The notes beneath the pieces were generated by a model. The model did no database searches, was not told the origin of the DNA, and was given only the letters and a program-made list of their open reading frames with translations. The translations under genes were made by a program, and so were the position numbers. This document shows, one piece after another, positions 1-5,481 of a stretch of 5,481 bases of DNA. The number at the start of each line of letters is the position of its first letter. Positions within the stretch are counted from its first letter, which is position 1. The DNA comes from an uncultured Bacilli bacterium (lineage in GTDB: Bacteria > Bacillota_I > Bacilli_A > RF39 > UBA660): assembly GCA_947627405.1 (NCBI GenBank), contig CANQVY010000087.1, positions 1 through 5,481 on the forward strand, in the 5' to 3' direction.

Positions 1-449
<449 letters not shown>

Positions 450-504
450 AAAATTAAATTTAAGTTTGAATAATTATTACCTAGCTTTCAAATTGACGTT
501 TTGC

Positions 505-520
505 TCAGTTTTCAAAGATC
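505..520 (-). promoter_or_regulatory. boxA-like antitermination site in the rRNA leader
   Basis: The minus strand reads GATCTTTGAAAACTGA about 55 nt before the 16S 5' end. It closely matches the CTTTGAAAACT core of the leader upstream of Bacillus 16S genes, which corresponds to the boxA element bound by NusB/NusE (S10) in rRNA antitermination. Position, orientation and core sequence all agree. Binding itself is inferred from the family of elements, not shown. Confidence 0.7.
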
Positions 521-557
521 ATTTTCTTCATGATGTAAACTCACAGTTGCTTTTAAT

Positions 558-586
558 ACTATAACAAATATATCATTTAAAGTCAA
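558..586 (-). promoter_or_regulatory. rRNA operon promoter P1 (closest to 16S)
   Basis: The -35 TTGACT (complement of 581-586) and -10 TATAGT (complement of 558-563) are separated by exactly 17 nt. A TG one base before the -10 gives an extended -10. The DNA just upstream (about 587-615) is nearly pure A/T with A-tracts on the minus strand, like an UP element. The predicted start is an A or G near 550-551, about 100 nt before the mature 16S end and upstream of boxA. This is a sigma-A-type promoter in the position expected for rrn P1/P2 of Bacilli. Confidence 0.85.
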
Positions 587-649
587 CACTTTTTTTCATT
601 TTTTATTTTTTATTTGATATATTTGTGCGTTTTATCAGCACGCTTTTTA

Positions 650-679
650 ACTATATCAGACAATGTCATAATTTGTCAA
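650..679 (-). promoter_or_regulatory. rRNA operon promoter P2 (middle)
   Basis: The -35 is a perfect TTGACA (complement of 674-679). The -10 TATAGT (complement of 650-655) follows at 18 nt; a GATATA hexamer two bases closer (16 nt) is an alternative. An A-rich stretch lies just upstream (about 680-712). The predicted start is near 643-644. It lies between two better-spaced promoters of the same orientation and is part of a tandem array driving 16S. Confidence 0.72.
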
Positions 680-744
680 CAACTTTTTTTAAATTTTGTA
701 ATTTTTTAAAATATAACCTGTCAAATAATCTCACGTGCCAAAAT

Positions 745-773
745 AATATAACAAAATAGCAGTGTAAAGTCAA
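745..773 (-). promoter_or_regulatory. rRNA operon promoter P3 (most distal)
   Basis: The -35 TTGACT (complement of 768-773) and -10 TATATT (complement of 745-750) have a 17-nt spacer, with TG one base before the -10. The predicted start is a G near 738-739. An A/T-rich stretch of about 50 nt (775-830) separates it from the ntdP terminator and could act as an UP element. Its -35 context GTGTTGACTTTA is identical to that of P1, which suggests the two arose by duplication of a promoter module. Confidence 0.78.
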
Positions 774-832
774 CACCTTTTTGTAAAAAAATTTAACTTT
801 TTTTTTACCCCGATTATATAATATGTTTTATT

Positions 833-865
833 AAAAAAAAAATTACAAAATTAAATATTTTGTAA
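833..865 (-). terminator. Rho-independent terminator of ntdP, overlapping its stop codon
   Basis: On the minus strand TTACAAAA (complement of 858-865) pairs perfectly with TTTTGTAA (complement of 843-850), leaving a 7-nt loop. Ten uninterrupted T follow (complement of 833-842). The 5' arm lies inside the ntdP coding sequence (Leu-Gln-Asn codons) and the TAA stop falls in the loop. The stem is AT-rich, with only one G:C pair, but the T-tract is strong. It should keep ntdP transcription from running into the rRNA promoters. Confidence 0.82.
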
Positions 866-1396
866 CCTTTTTTTCACATCCTTATATATTGCATAATAAT
901 ATTCTACCATACCTATTTTAAAAGGATGATCTTTAGATCTTGCTAAATTGATCAAATCCGTAAGTTCATCTCTTAAAATTCTATCTAAATTTTCTGGATA
1001 ATGCATTTTCTGTTTATGATAATTATACTCGCCTCTATCTAAAACTTTAAAAGATCCATCTGGAAATACTCTTAAATCCAAGTCATAATCAATATATTTA
1101 ATTGTATCCTCCGTAATAATGAAAGGAGAAGCAATATTACAATAATAATATATACCATCCTTTTTATATTGACCAATTACATTGAACCATTTATTTTTAT
1201 AAAAATACATAATCGCCGGTTCTTTTGTTCTCCAAGTTCTCCCATCCGATTCTATTACTTTAGTTCGATTATTACCAAAAACTAAATATTCTTCATGGAT
1301 TTCTAAAAGGACAGCTTCATCCCAGGCTCTATGAATATTCCCATCATGTTTGTAACTATGGATTTGATAGCATTTTCCTATCACTAATCCATTCAT
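851..1396 (-). CDS. ntdP: Nucleoside tri-/diphosphate phosphatase (Ntdp, DUF402 family)
   Basis: This cytosolic, metal-dependent phosphatase hydrolyses nucleoside tri- and diphosphates; that activity is known for the family (YgaC of B. subtilis, SA1684 of S. aureus) and is not read from the sequence. The 181-aa length and the whole sequence match the family closely: QIHSYKHDGNIHR at 11-23, ESDGRTW at 49-55, YWFNVIG-like KWFNVIG at 69-75, and YIDYDLDLRVFPDG at 101-114. The residues the family uses all fall at the same numbers as in the Bacillus protein: general acid Arg23 and metal ligands Asn87, Asp103, Asp105, Asp107, Asp120 and Glu123. So the enzyme should be active, and the ATG at 1396 is the right start. 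A GAAAGAGG ribosome site lies 5-10 nt upstream, with a consensus promoter just before it. The next gene downstream is the rRNA operon, separated by the terminator that straddles this stop codon. Confidence 0.95.
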   Translation of the reverse strand: MNGLVIGKCYQIHSYKHDGNIHRAWDEAVLLEIHEEYLVFGNNRTKVIESDGRTWRTKEPAIMYFYKNKWFNVIGQYKKDGIYYYCNIASPFIITEDTIKYIDYDLDLRVFPDGSFKVLDRGEYNYHKQKMHYPENLDRILRDELTDLINLARSKDHPFKIGMVEYYYAIYKDVKKRLQNI

Positions 1397-1417
1397 AATT
1401 TGCCTCTTTCCTATATC

Positions 1418-1446
1418 ATTATACTCTTTTTATTTCTTTTTTTCAA
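1418..1446 (-). promoter_or_regulatory. Promoter of ntdP
   Basis: The -35 TTGAAA (complement of 1441-1446), a 17-nt spacer and a perfect -10 TATAAT (complement of 1418-1423) give a predicted start near 1411, only ~15 nt before the ATG, with the ribosome site in between. The promoter begins 15 nt after the stop of the upstream gene. Because no terminator follows that gene, ntdP may also receive read-through transcripts. Confidence 0.82.
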
Positions 1447-1461
1447 TCCCATAGAGTATAG

Positions 1462-2274
1462 CTACTTGATTTTATCAACAATTTTGTTATATTCTTGAAA
1501 TTCGTTGCTAGAATGAAATACCAATTTATTATTTTCTATTTTCCATGATTTATGACTTTTTAAATAGGCTATTGCTTTATCAAACACGTGAAATACATTG
1601 ATATAATATTCTAAACTATTTTCTAAACTTTTACGCATTGTACCTAAATCCTCATTTTCATCAATAGCAACCTCTTCATAAAAATTGATATATCTTTGTG
1701 GAAGCTTCTTATCATAAACATAGCTCATGATCTTTTTTTCACTCATCAATTCAATTAAATTTGTAAAATTTATTTTTATTTCCTCAATCGTTTTTTCTAA
1801 ATATTCTTCAGTTTTTTCAAATTTAGGACCATCATTCTTGATATTATCAGCAGATAAAACATTCGATAATTTCTCTTTATTGGTAAGTTCATCAATCTTT
1901 TGAGCGGCATTCACTACATCTGATAAATACTTTTTAAAAGATTTTTCTATTTTTCGATATGTTCCTATTGAAACATATGTATTTAACTTTTTGTTTAAAG
2001 CTGTATAATTCATTTGATTCACTTGTGCTAATTGTTCTAAATTTTCAATTTCACTTCGAACAAGTGATTTTTGAATAATAAACAGATAAACTAAAAATAA
2101 AAATAAAGCAAGTGTAATGGTAATAAATACCATTATTTTCTTTTTGCGATTCACTGAAATTTTCTTATTCTTTTTTTTATTTTTATTTGCATTACTTATT
2201 TGCTGATCATCTAATGTTAAAAATTCGATTTCTTCTGGTTTTTCTTTCTTAATTCCGTTTTTCTTTTTTTTCAT
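1462..2274 (-). CDS. Unknown lysine-rich single-pass membrane protein with helical extracytoplasmic domain
   Basis: I do not recognise this 270-aa protein. Residues 1-46 are very polar and lysine-rich (KKKK near the start, KNKKKNKK near 31-38, NRKKK at 42-46). One strong hydrophobic segment follows at about 48-67. The rest (70-270) is charged, Leu/Lys/Glu/Asn-rich and probably mostly helical, with coiled-coil-like stretches near 71-100 and 150-185. It has no cysteine and no catalytic motif I can name. The positive-inside rule puts the N-terminus in the cytoplasm and the ~200-aa domain outside. I chose ATG 2274 over the in-frame ATG 2325 because AAAGGAA sits 7 nt before it, and a promoter with a predicted start near 2305 would leave the longer start untranscribed. 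The gene stands alone between the promoter at 2312-2340 and the ntdP promoter; no terminator follows. A role in envelope or division is possible but only a guess. Confidence 0.85.
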   Translation of the reverse strand: MKKKKNGIKKEKPEEIEFLTLDDQQISNANKNKKKNKKISVNRKKKIMVFITITLALFLFLVYLFIIQKSLVRSEIENLEQLAQVNQMNYTALNKKLNTYVSIGTYRKIEKSFKKYLSDVVNAAQKIDELTNKEKLSNVLSADNIKNDGPKFEKTEEYLEKTIEEIKINFTNLIELMSEKKIMSYVYDKKLPQRYINFYEEVAIDENEDLGTMRKSLENSLEYYINVFHVFDKAIAYLKSHKSWKIENNKLVFHSSNEFQEYNKIVDKIK

Positions 2275-2311
2275 ATGAATTTCCTTTCCATAATAATAAA
2301 CAGCATAATTT

Positions 2312-2340
2312 ATAGTATCACACATTGTAAAGTTTGTAAA
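2312..2340 (-). promoter_or_regulatory. Promoter of the unknown membrane protein gene
   Basis: The -35 TTTACA (complement of 2335-2340) and -10 TACTAT (complement of 2312-2317) are separated by 17 nt. Transcription would start near 2305, about 30 nt before ATG 2274, which has the AAAGGAA ribosome site. The promoter begins five bases after the hairpin of the preceding operon. It overlaps the upstream in-frame ATG at 2325, which argues against that start. Confidence 0.65.
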
Positions 2341-2344
2341 ATTT

Positions 2345-2370
2345 AAAAGAAGTAGTAGATTACTTCTTTT
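2345..2370 (-). terminator. Hairpin terminator of the glycosyltransferase operon
   Basis: A perfect 10-bp inverted repeat (2345-2354 AAAAGAAGTA with 2361-2370 TACTTCTTTT) encloses a 6-nt loop, starting 5 nt after the glycosyltransferase stop. On the minus strand the 3' arm ends in TTTT, followed by AAATTTT; on the plus strand a run of seven T follows the AAGTA/TACTT arms. It could therefore work in both directions, but only minus-strand genes are present. The stem is AT-rich, so its efficiency is uncertain. Confidence 0.68.
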
Positions 2371-2375
2371 TTTAA

Positions 2376-3566
2376 TTACATATTTACTTTATGTTCTATA
2401 GGAGTCCAAGTTACTTTTCTATGAAACAATAACGCAATAGCACAATGAATATATCCAAGCAAAAATATAGGATGATAAAACAAAAGTTTTATTCGCATTT
2501 TTCCATTTATATTTAATTTTCTTTTCTCTTTTATAAAAAGATAAGCGGTAATACATAAAAGTACAAAATATAGAAAGCCTAAAATCGCTATAATTGTAAA
2601 AATATACGAAACAACTCCACTTGAATTCGAAAAAATTAATACACATTGAAAAATTAAATAAACAAAAACAATTACTAACATAATAACAATAGGTACAACA
2701 TTAATCAAACCCTTCTTATTTTCAGAATTTTTCAATTGCTTTAAATAAATTTTAGTAGAAGAAAAATATCCAGCAATCCATCTCTTTCTCTGGGTAAGAG
2801 TCTGTCGATAGCTTGTCGGTTGCTCATCATAAAAGACGGCATTTTCCACATAATCCGTTTTTAATCTATGACTAGCAGCATACAAACTAATTTCATAATC
2901 TTCAGCCAATGTATGAAATGGATATCCTTGCCACTTATCAATCCATTTACCTTTAATATAAAATCCCGTACCCGAAATAATTATATTTTTATTTTTCTTT
3001 TTTCTTCGTTTATTTATTACAGTATTGATTAAAGAAAAAATTAAAGCAGATGCACCAGCAACAATATTTTCATTTCCGTTTTTACAATTTCGATATCCTA
3101 TGGCAAGATCATATCCCTTATAATAAGAATCCAACATATTTTTTACAAAATCTTTATCTAAAATATTATCAGCATCAAATATAAAATACAAATCAAATTT
3201 CGAATGTTTTAAAATCTGTTTAATTCCATCGTCTAAAGCATTTCCCTTAGTAGCTATATCTGTTTTTCGATATAAAACGGTTACTCCATATTCAGAAGCA
3301 ATTTTACCCGTTTGATCTTTCTCATCCTGTACAATCACAAATACATTTTTCATTTGAATTTTTATAGACTGATTTTTTATGCTTTTTAATAATCCCCCTA
3401 TAACCTGCTCTTCATGTCTAGCAGGCAATAGAAAAGCAATAGAAGGAGCTTTATTTTCTGATTTTAATAAAATTTCTTCTTTTTTTAAAAAAAAACTTTT
3501 AAACAAATATATAAATACCATAAGGGGAATCCCTATAAGTCCAACAATCTTTAATATATCTATCAT
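2376..3566 (-). CDS. Membrane-anchored family 2 glycosyltransferase (COG1215 type)
   Basis: This 396-aa enzyme should transfer a sugar from a nucleotide donor at the inner face of the membrane to a growing or lipid-linked glycan. One N-terminal membrane segment (about 5-23) precedes a GT2 domain (about 42-270). Visible motifs are LLPARHEE at 46-53, Asp81 in VQDEKDQT, KGNALDDG at 107-114, the metal-binding Asp131-Ala-Asp133, SGTGFY at 198-203, the AED acceptor/base motif at 221-223, and QRKRW (QxxRW) at 259-263. The D, DxD, ED, QxxRW set is the one seen in processive enzymes such as cellulose, hyaluronan and poly-GlcNAc synthases, so polymer synthesis is possible. Three or so C-terminal membrane segments follow (about 288-312, 319-345, 361-381), then WTPIEH. 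The product sugar cannot be read from the sequence. ATG 3566 is supported by TGAGG 5 nt upstream. The gene starts 10 nt after the PF06541-type gene, so the two are co-transcribed and probably translationally coupled. Confidence 0.9.
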   Translation of the reverse strand: MIDILKIVGLIGIPLMVFIYLFKSFFLKKEEILLKSENKAPSIAFLLPARHEEQVIGGLLKSIKNQSIKIQMKNVFVIVQDEKDQTGKIASEYGVTVLYRKTDIATKGNALDDGIKQILKHSKFDLYFIFDADNILDKDFVKNMLDSYYKGYDLAIGYRNCKNGNENIVAGASALIFSLINTVINKRRKKKNKNIIISGTGFYIKGKWIDKWQGYPFHTLAEDYEISLYAASHRLKTDYVENAVFYDEQPTSYRQTLTQRKRWIAGYFSSTKIYLKQLKNSENKKGLINVVPIVIMLVIVFVYLIFQCVLIFSNSSGVVSYIFTIIAILGFLYFVLLCITAYLFIKEKRKLNINGKMRIKLLFYHPIFLLGYIHCAIALLFHRKVTWTPIEHKVNM

Positions 3567-3576
3567 ACATACCTCA

Positions 3577-4245
3577 TTATTTAATAACTTTCATATTTGG
3601 AAAATGTTTCTGCATATATACATCGGTAAAAATATTATCATAAAATTTTCCTACGGGAGTAATTGGCCTTACATCATTTGTTCTTAGGGTCCATCTTAAT
3701 ATAGCGGTCCATGATAGAAGAGCATCAAAAATAAAGAATAATAAAAATAATTTCGTAATTTTTTCGCCAACAGAACAAGGAAAACTTTCAATCCACTTAC
3801 AAATTAGTGGATAAAACCATCGCATTAAAAATAGCGATAAAAGTCCCCAAGAAATCATATAAGGTATAGCGGTTCTTCCACCAATACTTAAAATTTTATT
3901 AGAATAATCCCATGAACTGGTACCAACAAATGTTTCTTGTAGAAACGAAATCAAATACTCAAAAGCCCCTCCAATTAATGCACCTTTTAAAAACAAAGTA
4001 TACCATTTATCTTTAGTTCCTTTTAAACAATAAATCATGAGTACAGCCCCTGCTCCATAAATAGGACTAAAAGGGCCATATAAAACTCCTCTTCTTGGAG
4101 ACCACATAAAAGTTCCAAATTTAATGAAGCATTTTAATATATACAGAGATTCTTCCCAAAATGCTCCAAAAATACTACATATAATAAAAATCCAAAAAAT
4201 TTTTTCAAAACACCAACCCGCTGCAAAAACTTTCTTACTACTCAT
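3577..4245 (-). CDS. PF06541-type multi-pass membrane protein (putative ABC-transporter type IV / CmpB family)
   Basis: This 222-aa integral membrane protein has about five hydrophobic segments (roughly 14-35, 58-74, 86-103, 127-148, 164-185). Family hallmarks I recognise are FGAFWEES at 26-33, RRGVLYGPFSPIYGAGA at 51-67, FEYLISFLQETFVGTSSWDY at 95-114, GGRTAIP near 122-128 followed by SWG at 132-134, and a polar tail ending near PNM. The family is named as a putative ABC transporter component, but there is no ATPase gene here and the protein has no nucleotide-binding motif, so a transport role is unsupported; function unknown. The conserved Glu, Arg and Trp-Asp-Tyr positions in or next to membrane segments suggest substrate handling or catalysis (inference). 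It is the first gene of an operon with the GT2 glycosyltransferase. The ribosome site (AGAGAAGTGA) is weak, while the upstream promoter is good. Confidence 0.85.
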   Translation of the reverse strand: MSSKKVFAAGWCFEKIFWIFIICSIFGAFWEESLYILKCFIKFGTFMWSPRRGVLYGPFSPIYGAGAVLMIYCLKGTKDKWYTLFLKGALIGGAFEYLISFLQETFVGTSSWDYSNKILSIGGRTAIPYMISWGLLSLFLMRWFYPLICKWIESFPCSVGEKITKLFLLFFIFDALLSWTAILRWTLRTNDVRPITPVGKFYDNIFTDVYMQKHFPNMKVIK

Positions 4246-4262
4246 ACTATCACTTCTCTTCC

Positions 4263-4291
4263 ATTATAGCAAATTCACAATTGTAGAGCAA
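4263..4291 (-). promoter_or_regulatory. Promoter of the PF06541-GT2 operon
   Basis: A perfect -10 TATAAT (complement of 4263-4268) is preceded by TGC, giving an extended -10. A weak -35 TTGCTC (complement of 4286-4291) lies 17 nt upstream. Transcription would start near 4256, about 11 nt before the ATG at 4245, so the leader is very short. It lies downstream of the terminator of the preceding flavo-rubredoxin operon. Confidence 0.72.
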
Positions 4292-4337
4292 TCCATATTT
4301 GTTAATAAAATTTATTCAACAGAAATTTCATTATTCC

Positions 4338-4368
4338 AAAAGAAAAAGAATACTTAATTTGTATTCTT
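4338..4368 (-). terminator. Rho-independent terminator of the dehydrogenase/flavo-rubredoxin operon
   Basis: On the minus strand AAGAATAC (complement of 4361-4368) pairs with GTATTCTT (complement of 4346-4353) around a 7-nt loop. A T-rich tail interrupted by one C follows (complement of 4338-4345). It lies about 30 nt after the flavo-rubredoxin stop and before the promoter of the next operon. Confidence 0.75.
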
Positions 4369-4399
4369 CAGTCAATAAAATTTCGATTTGAATAACCAC

Positions 4400-5044
4400 C
4401 TATTCTATTAAAACAAATTCTGTATGCGGTTGTCCACATATTGGACATAAAAAATCTTTAGGAATTTCTTCTGCTTCATAGATGTATCCACATACCTTAC
4501 ATTTCCATTTTTTCTTACTTTTAAAAACTCTTTCTTCTTCATTTTTCTGTTCAATATAAGTCGGAGCATTTTTAGGAGTCGTTCCTTTTAATACTTCATG
4601 ATAATATCTATACGTCATAGGAGACTTTTCGTTATAACCACCCATTTTTTCAACCTCTCCTATAAATAAAGTATGTGTAGATGTTTCAATAGCATCAACA
4701 ACAGAGCAAATGATATATCCACAAGAATCTGTAAGAATAGGCACTTCTTGGATCAACTGATTCCTTATATTATGAAACTTATTCACGCTTTTACTTGATT
4801 GAAAACCAAATGTCCCGATCACATTCAAATCTGTTTCTTCATTTAAAATAGAAATTCCAAATTTTTTACACTTTTTAATACATACATTCGTATAATTATC
4901 CCTATGCATACTAACAAGAACAGTATAAGGCTTTGAAGAAATTTGAATTACAGAATTGGCCAAACATCCAGCATATTTTTCTTGATCTAAAGTGCTAATT
5001 ACATAAACTCCATAAGATAAGTTTCCTAGTATTTTTGGATCCAT
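4400..5044 (-). CDS. Flavin reductase-rubredoxin fusion (high-molecular-weight rubredoxin, Hrb-like)
   Basis: This 214-aa cytosolic redox protein joins an FMN-binding flavin-reductase-like domain (about 5-155; PF01613 type) to a C-terminal rubredoxin (about 178-214). The flavin domain has LSYGVYVIST at 9-18, ANSVIQISS at 29-37, IGTFGFQSSKSVNKF at 76-90, HTLFIGEVE at 124-132, and YRYYHEVLKGTTPKNAPTY at 145-163, all as in Moorella Hrb. Iron ligands are Cys182, Cys185, Cys200 and Cys203 in CKVCG and CPICG. The gap between the two Cys pairs is only 14 residues, so this is the short rubrerythrin-like rubredoxin. In known relatives the protein passes electrons from NAD(P)H to flavodiiron or other oxygen/NO-reducing partners; the partner here is not in the window. 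ATG 5044 is chosen over an in-frame ATG at 5092: a perfect AGGAGG lies 6 nt before it, and the extra 16 residues would overlap the upstream gene and do not resemble the family. It is co-transcribed with the short-chain dehydrogenase. Confidence 0.92.
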   Translation of the reverse strand: MDPKILGNLSYGVYVISTLDQEKYAGCLANSVIQISSKPYTVLVSMHRDNYTNVCIKKCKKFGISILNEETDLNVIGTFGFQSSKSVNKFHNIRNQLIQEVPILTDSCGYIICSVVDAIETSTHTLFIGEVEKMGGYNEKSPMTYRYYHEVLKGTTPKNAPTYIEQKNEEERVFKSKKKWKCKVCGYIYEAEEIPKDFLCPICGQPHTEFVLIE

Positions 5045-5050
5045 AAAACA

Positions 5051-5056
5051 CCTCCT
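5051..5056 (-). promoter_or_regulatory. Ribosome binding site that fixes the flavo-rubredoxin start
   Basis: A perfect AGGAGG lies 6 nt upstream of ATG 5044. Its first two bases are the last two bases of the TAG stop codon of the upstream dehydrogenase, so ribosomes ending that gene sit on the site. This implies translational coupling and rules out the upstream in-frame ATG at 5092. Confidence 0.9.
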
Positions 5057-5481
5057 AATTACTTGCGGCTCCATCCACAGAAAGAACAGCACCTGTTATA
5101 TAGCTGGCCATATCACTTGCTAAAAAGAGAAAAGCATTAGCAATATCTTCAGGTGTTCCTATTCGACCAAGTGGGATGGTATTAATGAATGGTTTAATCA
5201 TTTTTTCATCTAAAGCCGCAACCATATTTGTATCAATAATTCCTGGTGCTACAGCATTTACTCTGATTTGATCTTTTCCAAGTTCTCGAGCTAACGATTT
5301 TGTTAACCCGTTAACAGCAAATTTGCTTGTTGGATAAGCACACCCAGAAGGTTGCCCATATATACTTACCATCGAACTTGTATTTAAAATTACACCACCC
5401 CTGTTTTCCTTCATAATAGAAACCACTGCTTTCGTACAATTAAAAACCGCTTTTACATTTAAGTCCATAATAGCAGAAAAT
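5055..5481 (-). CDS. Short-chain dehydrogenase/reductase, FabG-like, C-terminal part (start outside the window)
   Basis: About the last 141 residues of an NAD(P)H-dependent SDR are present. The frame stays open to the window edge, and the codons before the internal ATG at 5468 read FSAI, so that ATG is not the start. The full catalytic tetrad is visible, numbered from the Met at 5468: Asn4 (DLNVKAVF), Ser32 (NTSSMVS), Tyr45 and Lys49 (YPTSK). The spacing is exactly that of E. coli FabG (110/138/151/155). IRVNAVAPGIIDT at 68-80 and SYITGAVLSVDGA near the end are also classical SDR features. The N-terminal Rossmann TGxxxGIG part is outside. The best family match is 3-oxoacyl-ACP reductase, but the end (VDGAASN instead of a GG-M type ending) and the pairing with a flavo-rubredoxin, not other fab genes, leave room for another alcohol/ketone substrate. 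Confidence 0.9.
   Translation of the reverse strand, partial: FSAIMDLNVKAVFNCTKAVVSIMKENRGGVILNTSSMVSIYGQPSGCAYPTSKFAVNGLTKSLARELGKDQIRVNAVAPGIIDTNMVAALDEKMIKPFINTIPLGRIGTPEDIANAFLFLASDMASYITGAVLSVDGAASN

Larger units (their letters stand above)
450..832 (-). promoter_or_regulatory. rRNA control region and leader (no protein gene)
   Basis: This ~380-nt gap between ntdP and 16S holds no credible coding sequence. From far to near it contains an A/T tract, P3, a spacer with a CACGTG palindrome (732-737), a second A-tract with P2, a third A-tract with P1, and then the transcribed leader with boxA. The leader also has a perfect AATAATTATT palindrome (469-478). A segment TCAAACT (complement of 463-469) can pair with nt 10-16 of 16S. 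Confidence 0.8.

Noticed and set aside
732..737. CACGTG palindrome in the rRNA spacer as an operator
   Set aside because: A six-base palindrome alone is too short to claim a regulator site; it sits at the predicted start of P3 but nothing else supports it.
784..808. A-tract/T-tract pair as a second terminator
   Set aside because: It can fold only into an all-A:U stem and lies where an UP element of promoter P3 is expected; the real terminator is at 833-865.
450..832. Search for a tRNA, riboswitch or small gene in the rRNA upstream region
   Set aside because: No cloverleaf, conserved riboswitch core or reading frame with a ribosome site was seen; the region is explained by promoters and leader.
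2419..2646. Minus-strand 75-aa reading frame inside the glycosyltransferase gene
   Set aside because: It lies wholly within the C-terminal membrane region of the GT2 gene in another frame, has no ribosome site and no recognisable domain.
3379..3687. Plus-strand 102-aa reading frame
   Set aside because: It is antisense to the junction of two well-supported minus-strand genes and has no family resemblance.
4124..4357. Plus-strand 77-aa reading frame
   Set aside because: It is antisense to the PF06541-type gene and its promoter, low in complexity and without a ribosome site.
5045..5092. N-terminal extension of the flavo-rubredoxin (ATG 5092)
   Set aside because: It overlaps the dehydrogenase gene, has no ribosome site, and the added residues do not resemble the family; ATG 5044 has a perfect AGGAGG.

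Overview
The window reads as chromosomal DNA of a low-GC, AT-rich Bacillota in the broad class Bacilli. The evidence is a 16S rRNA 5' end with Bacilli/Erysipelotrichales-like signatures, strong AGGAGG-type ribosome sites, TTGACA/TATAAT promoters, an Ntdp (YgaC-type) phosphatase very close to that of Bacillus, and a flavoprotein-rubredoxin fusion typical of anaerobes. An uncultured or poorly sampled gut-type anaerobe is my inference. All genes lie on the minus strand, co-directional with the rRNA operon, so read the map from high to low coordinates.

Layout in the direction of transcription. (1) 5481-4400: the 3' part of a FabG-type short-chain dehydrogenase, then a flavin-reductase/rubredoxin fusion whose Shine-Dalgarno overlaps the dehydrogenase stop; a hairpin terminator closes the unit at about 4338-4368. 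(2) 4291-2345: a promoter, then a two-gene membrane operon: a PF06541-type membrane protein and a membrane-anchored GT2 glycosyltransferase, 10 nt apart, ended by a perfect 10-bp hairpin. (3) 2340-1462: a promoter and a lysine-rich, single-pass membrane protein of unknown function; its start should be moved to 2274. (4) 1446-833: a consensus promoter, ntdP, and a terminator whose hairpin is built across the ntdP stop codon. (5) 773-1: three tandem rRNA promoters with A-rich upstream elements, a leader with a boxA-like antitermination site, and the first ~450 nt of 16S rRNA.

How the parts may work together: the dehydrogenase and flavo-rubredoxin look like a small NAD(P)H/flavin redox unit. The PF06541 protein and GT2 enzyme look like a cell-envelope glycan unit. 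NtdP is nucleotide housekeeping and sits just upstream of the rRNA operon, insulated from it by the terminator. No mobile element, CRISPR array, tRNA or clear sign of horizontal transfer was seen. I did not find a convincing new multi-gene system. The least explained parts are the unknown membrane protein, the PF06541-GT2 pair, and the promoter/leader architecture of the rRNA operon.
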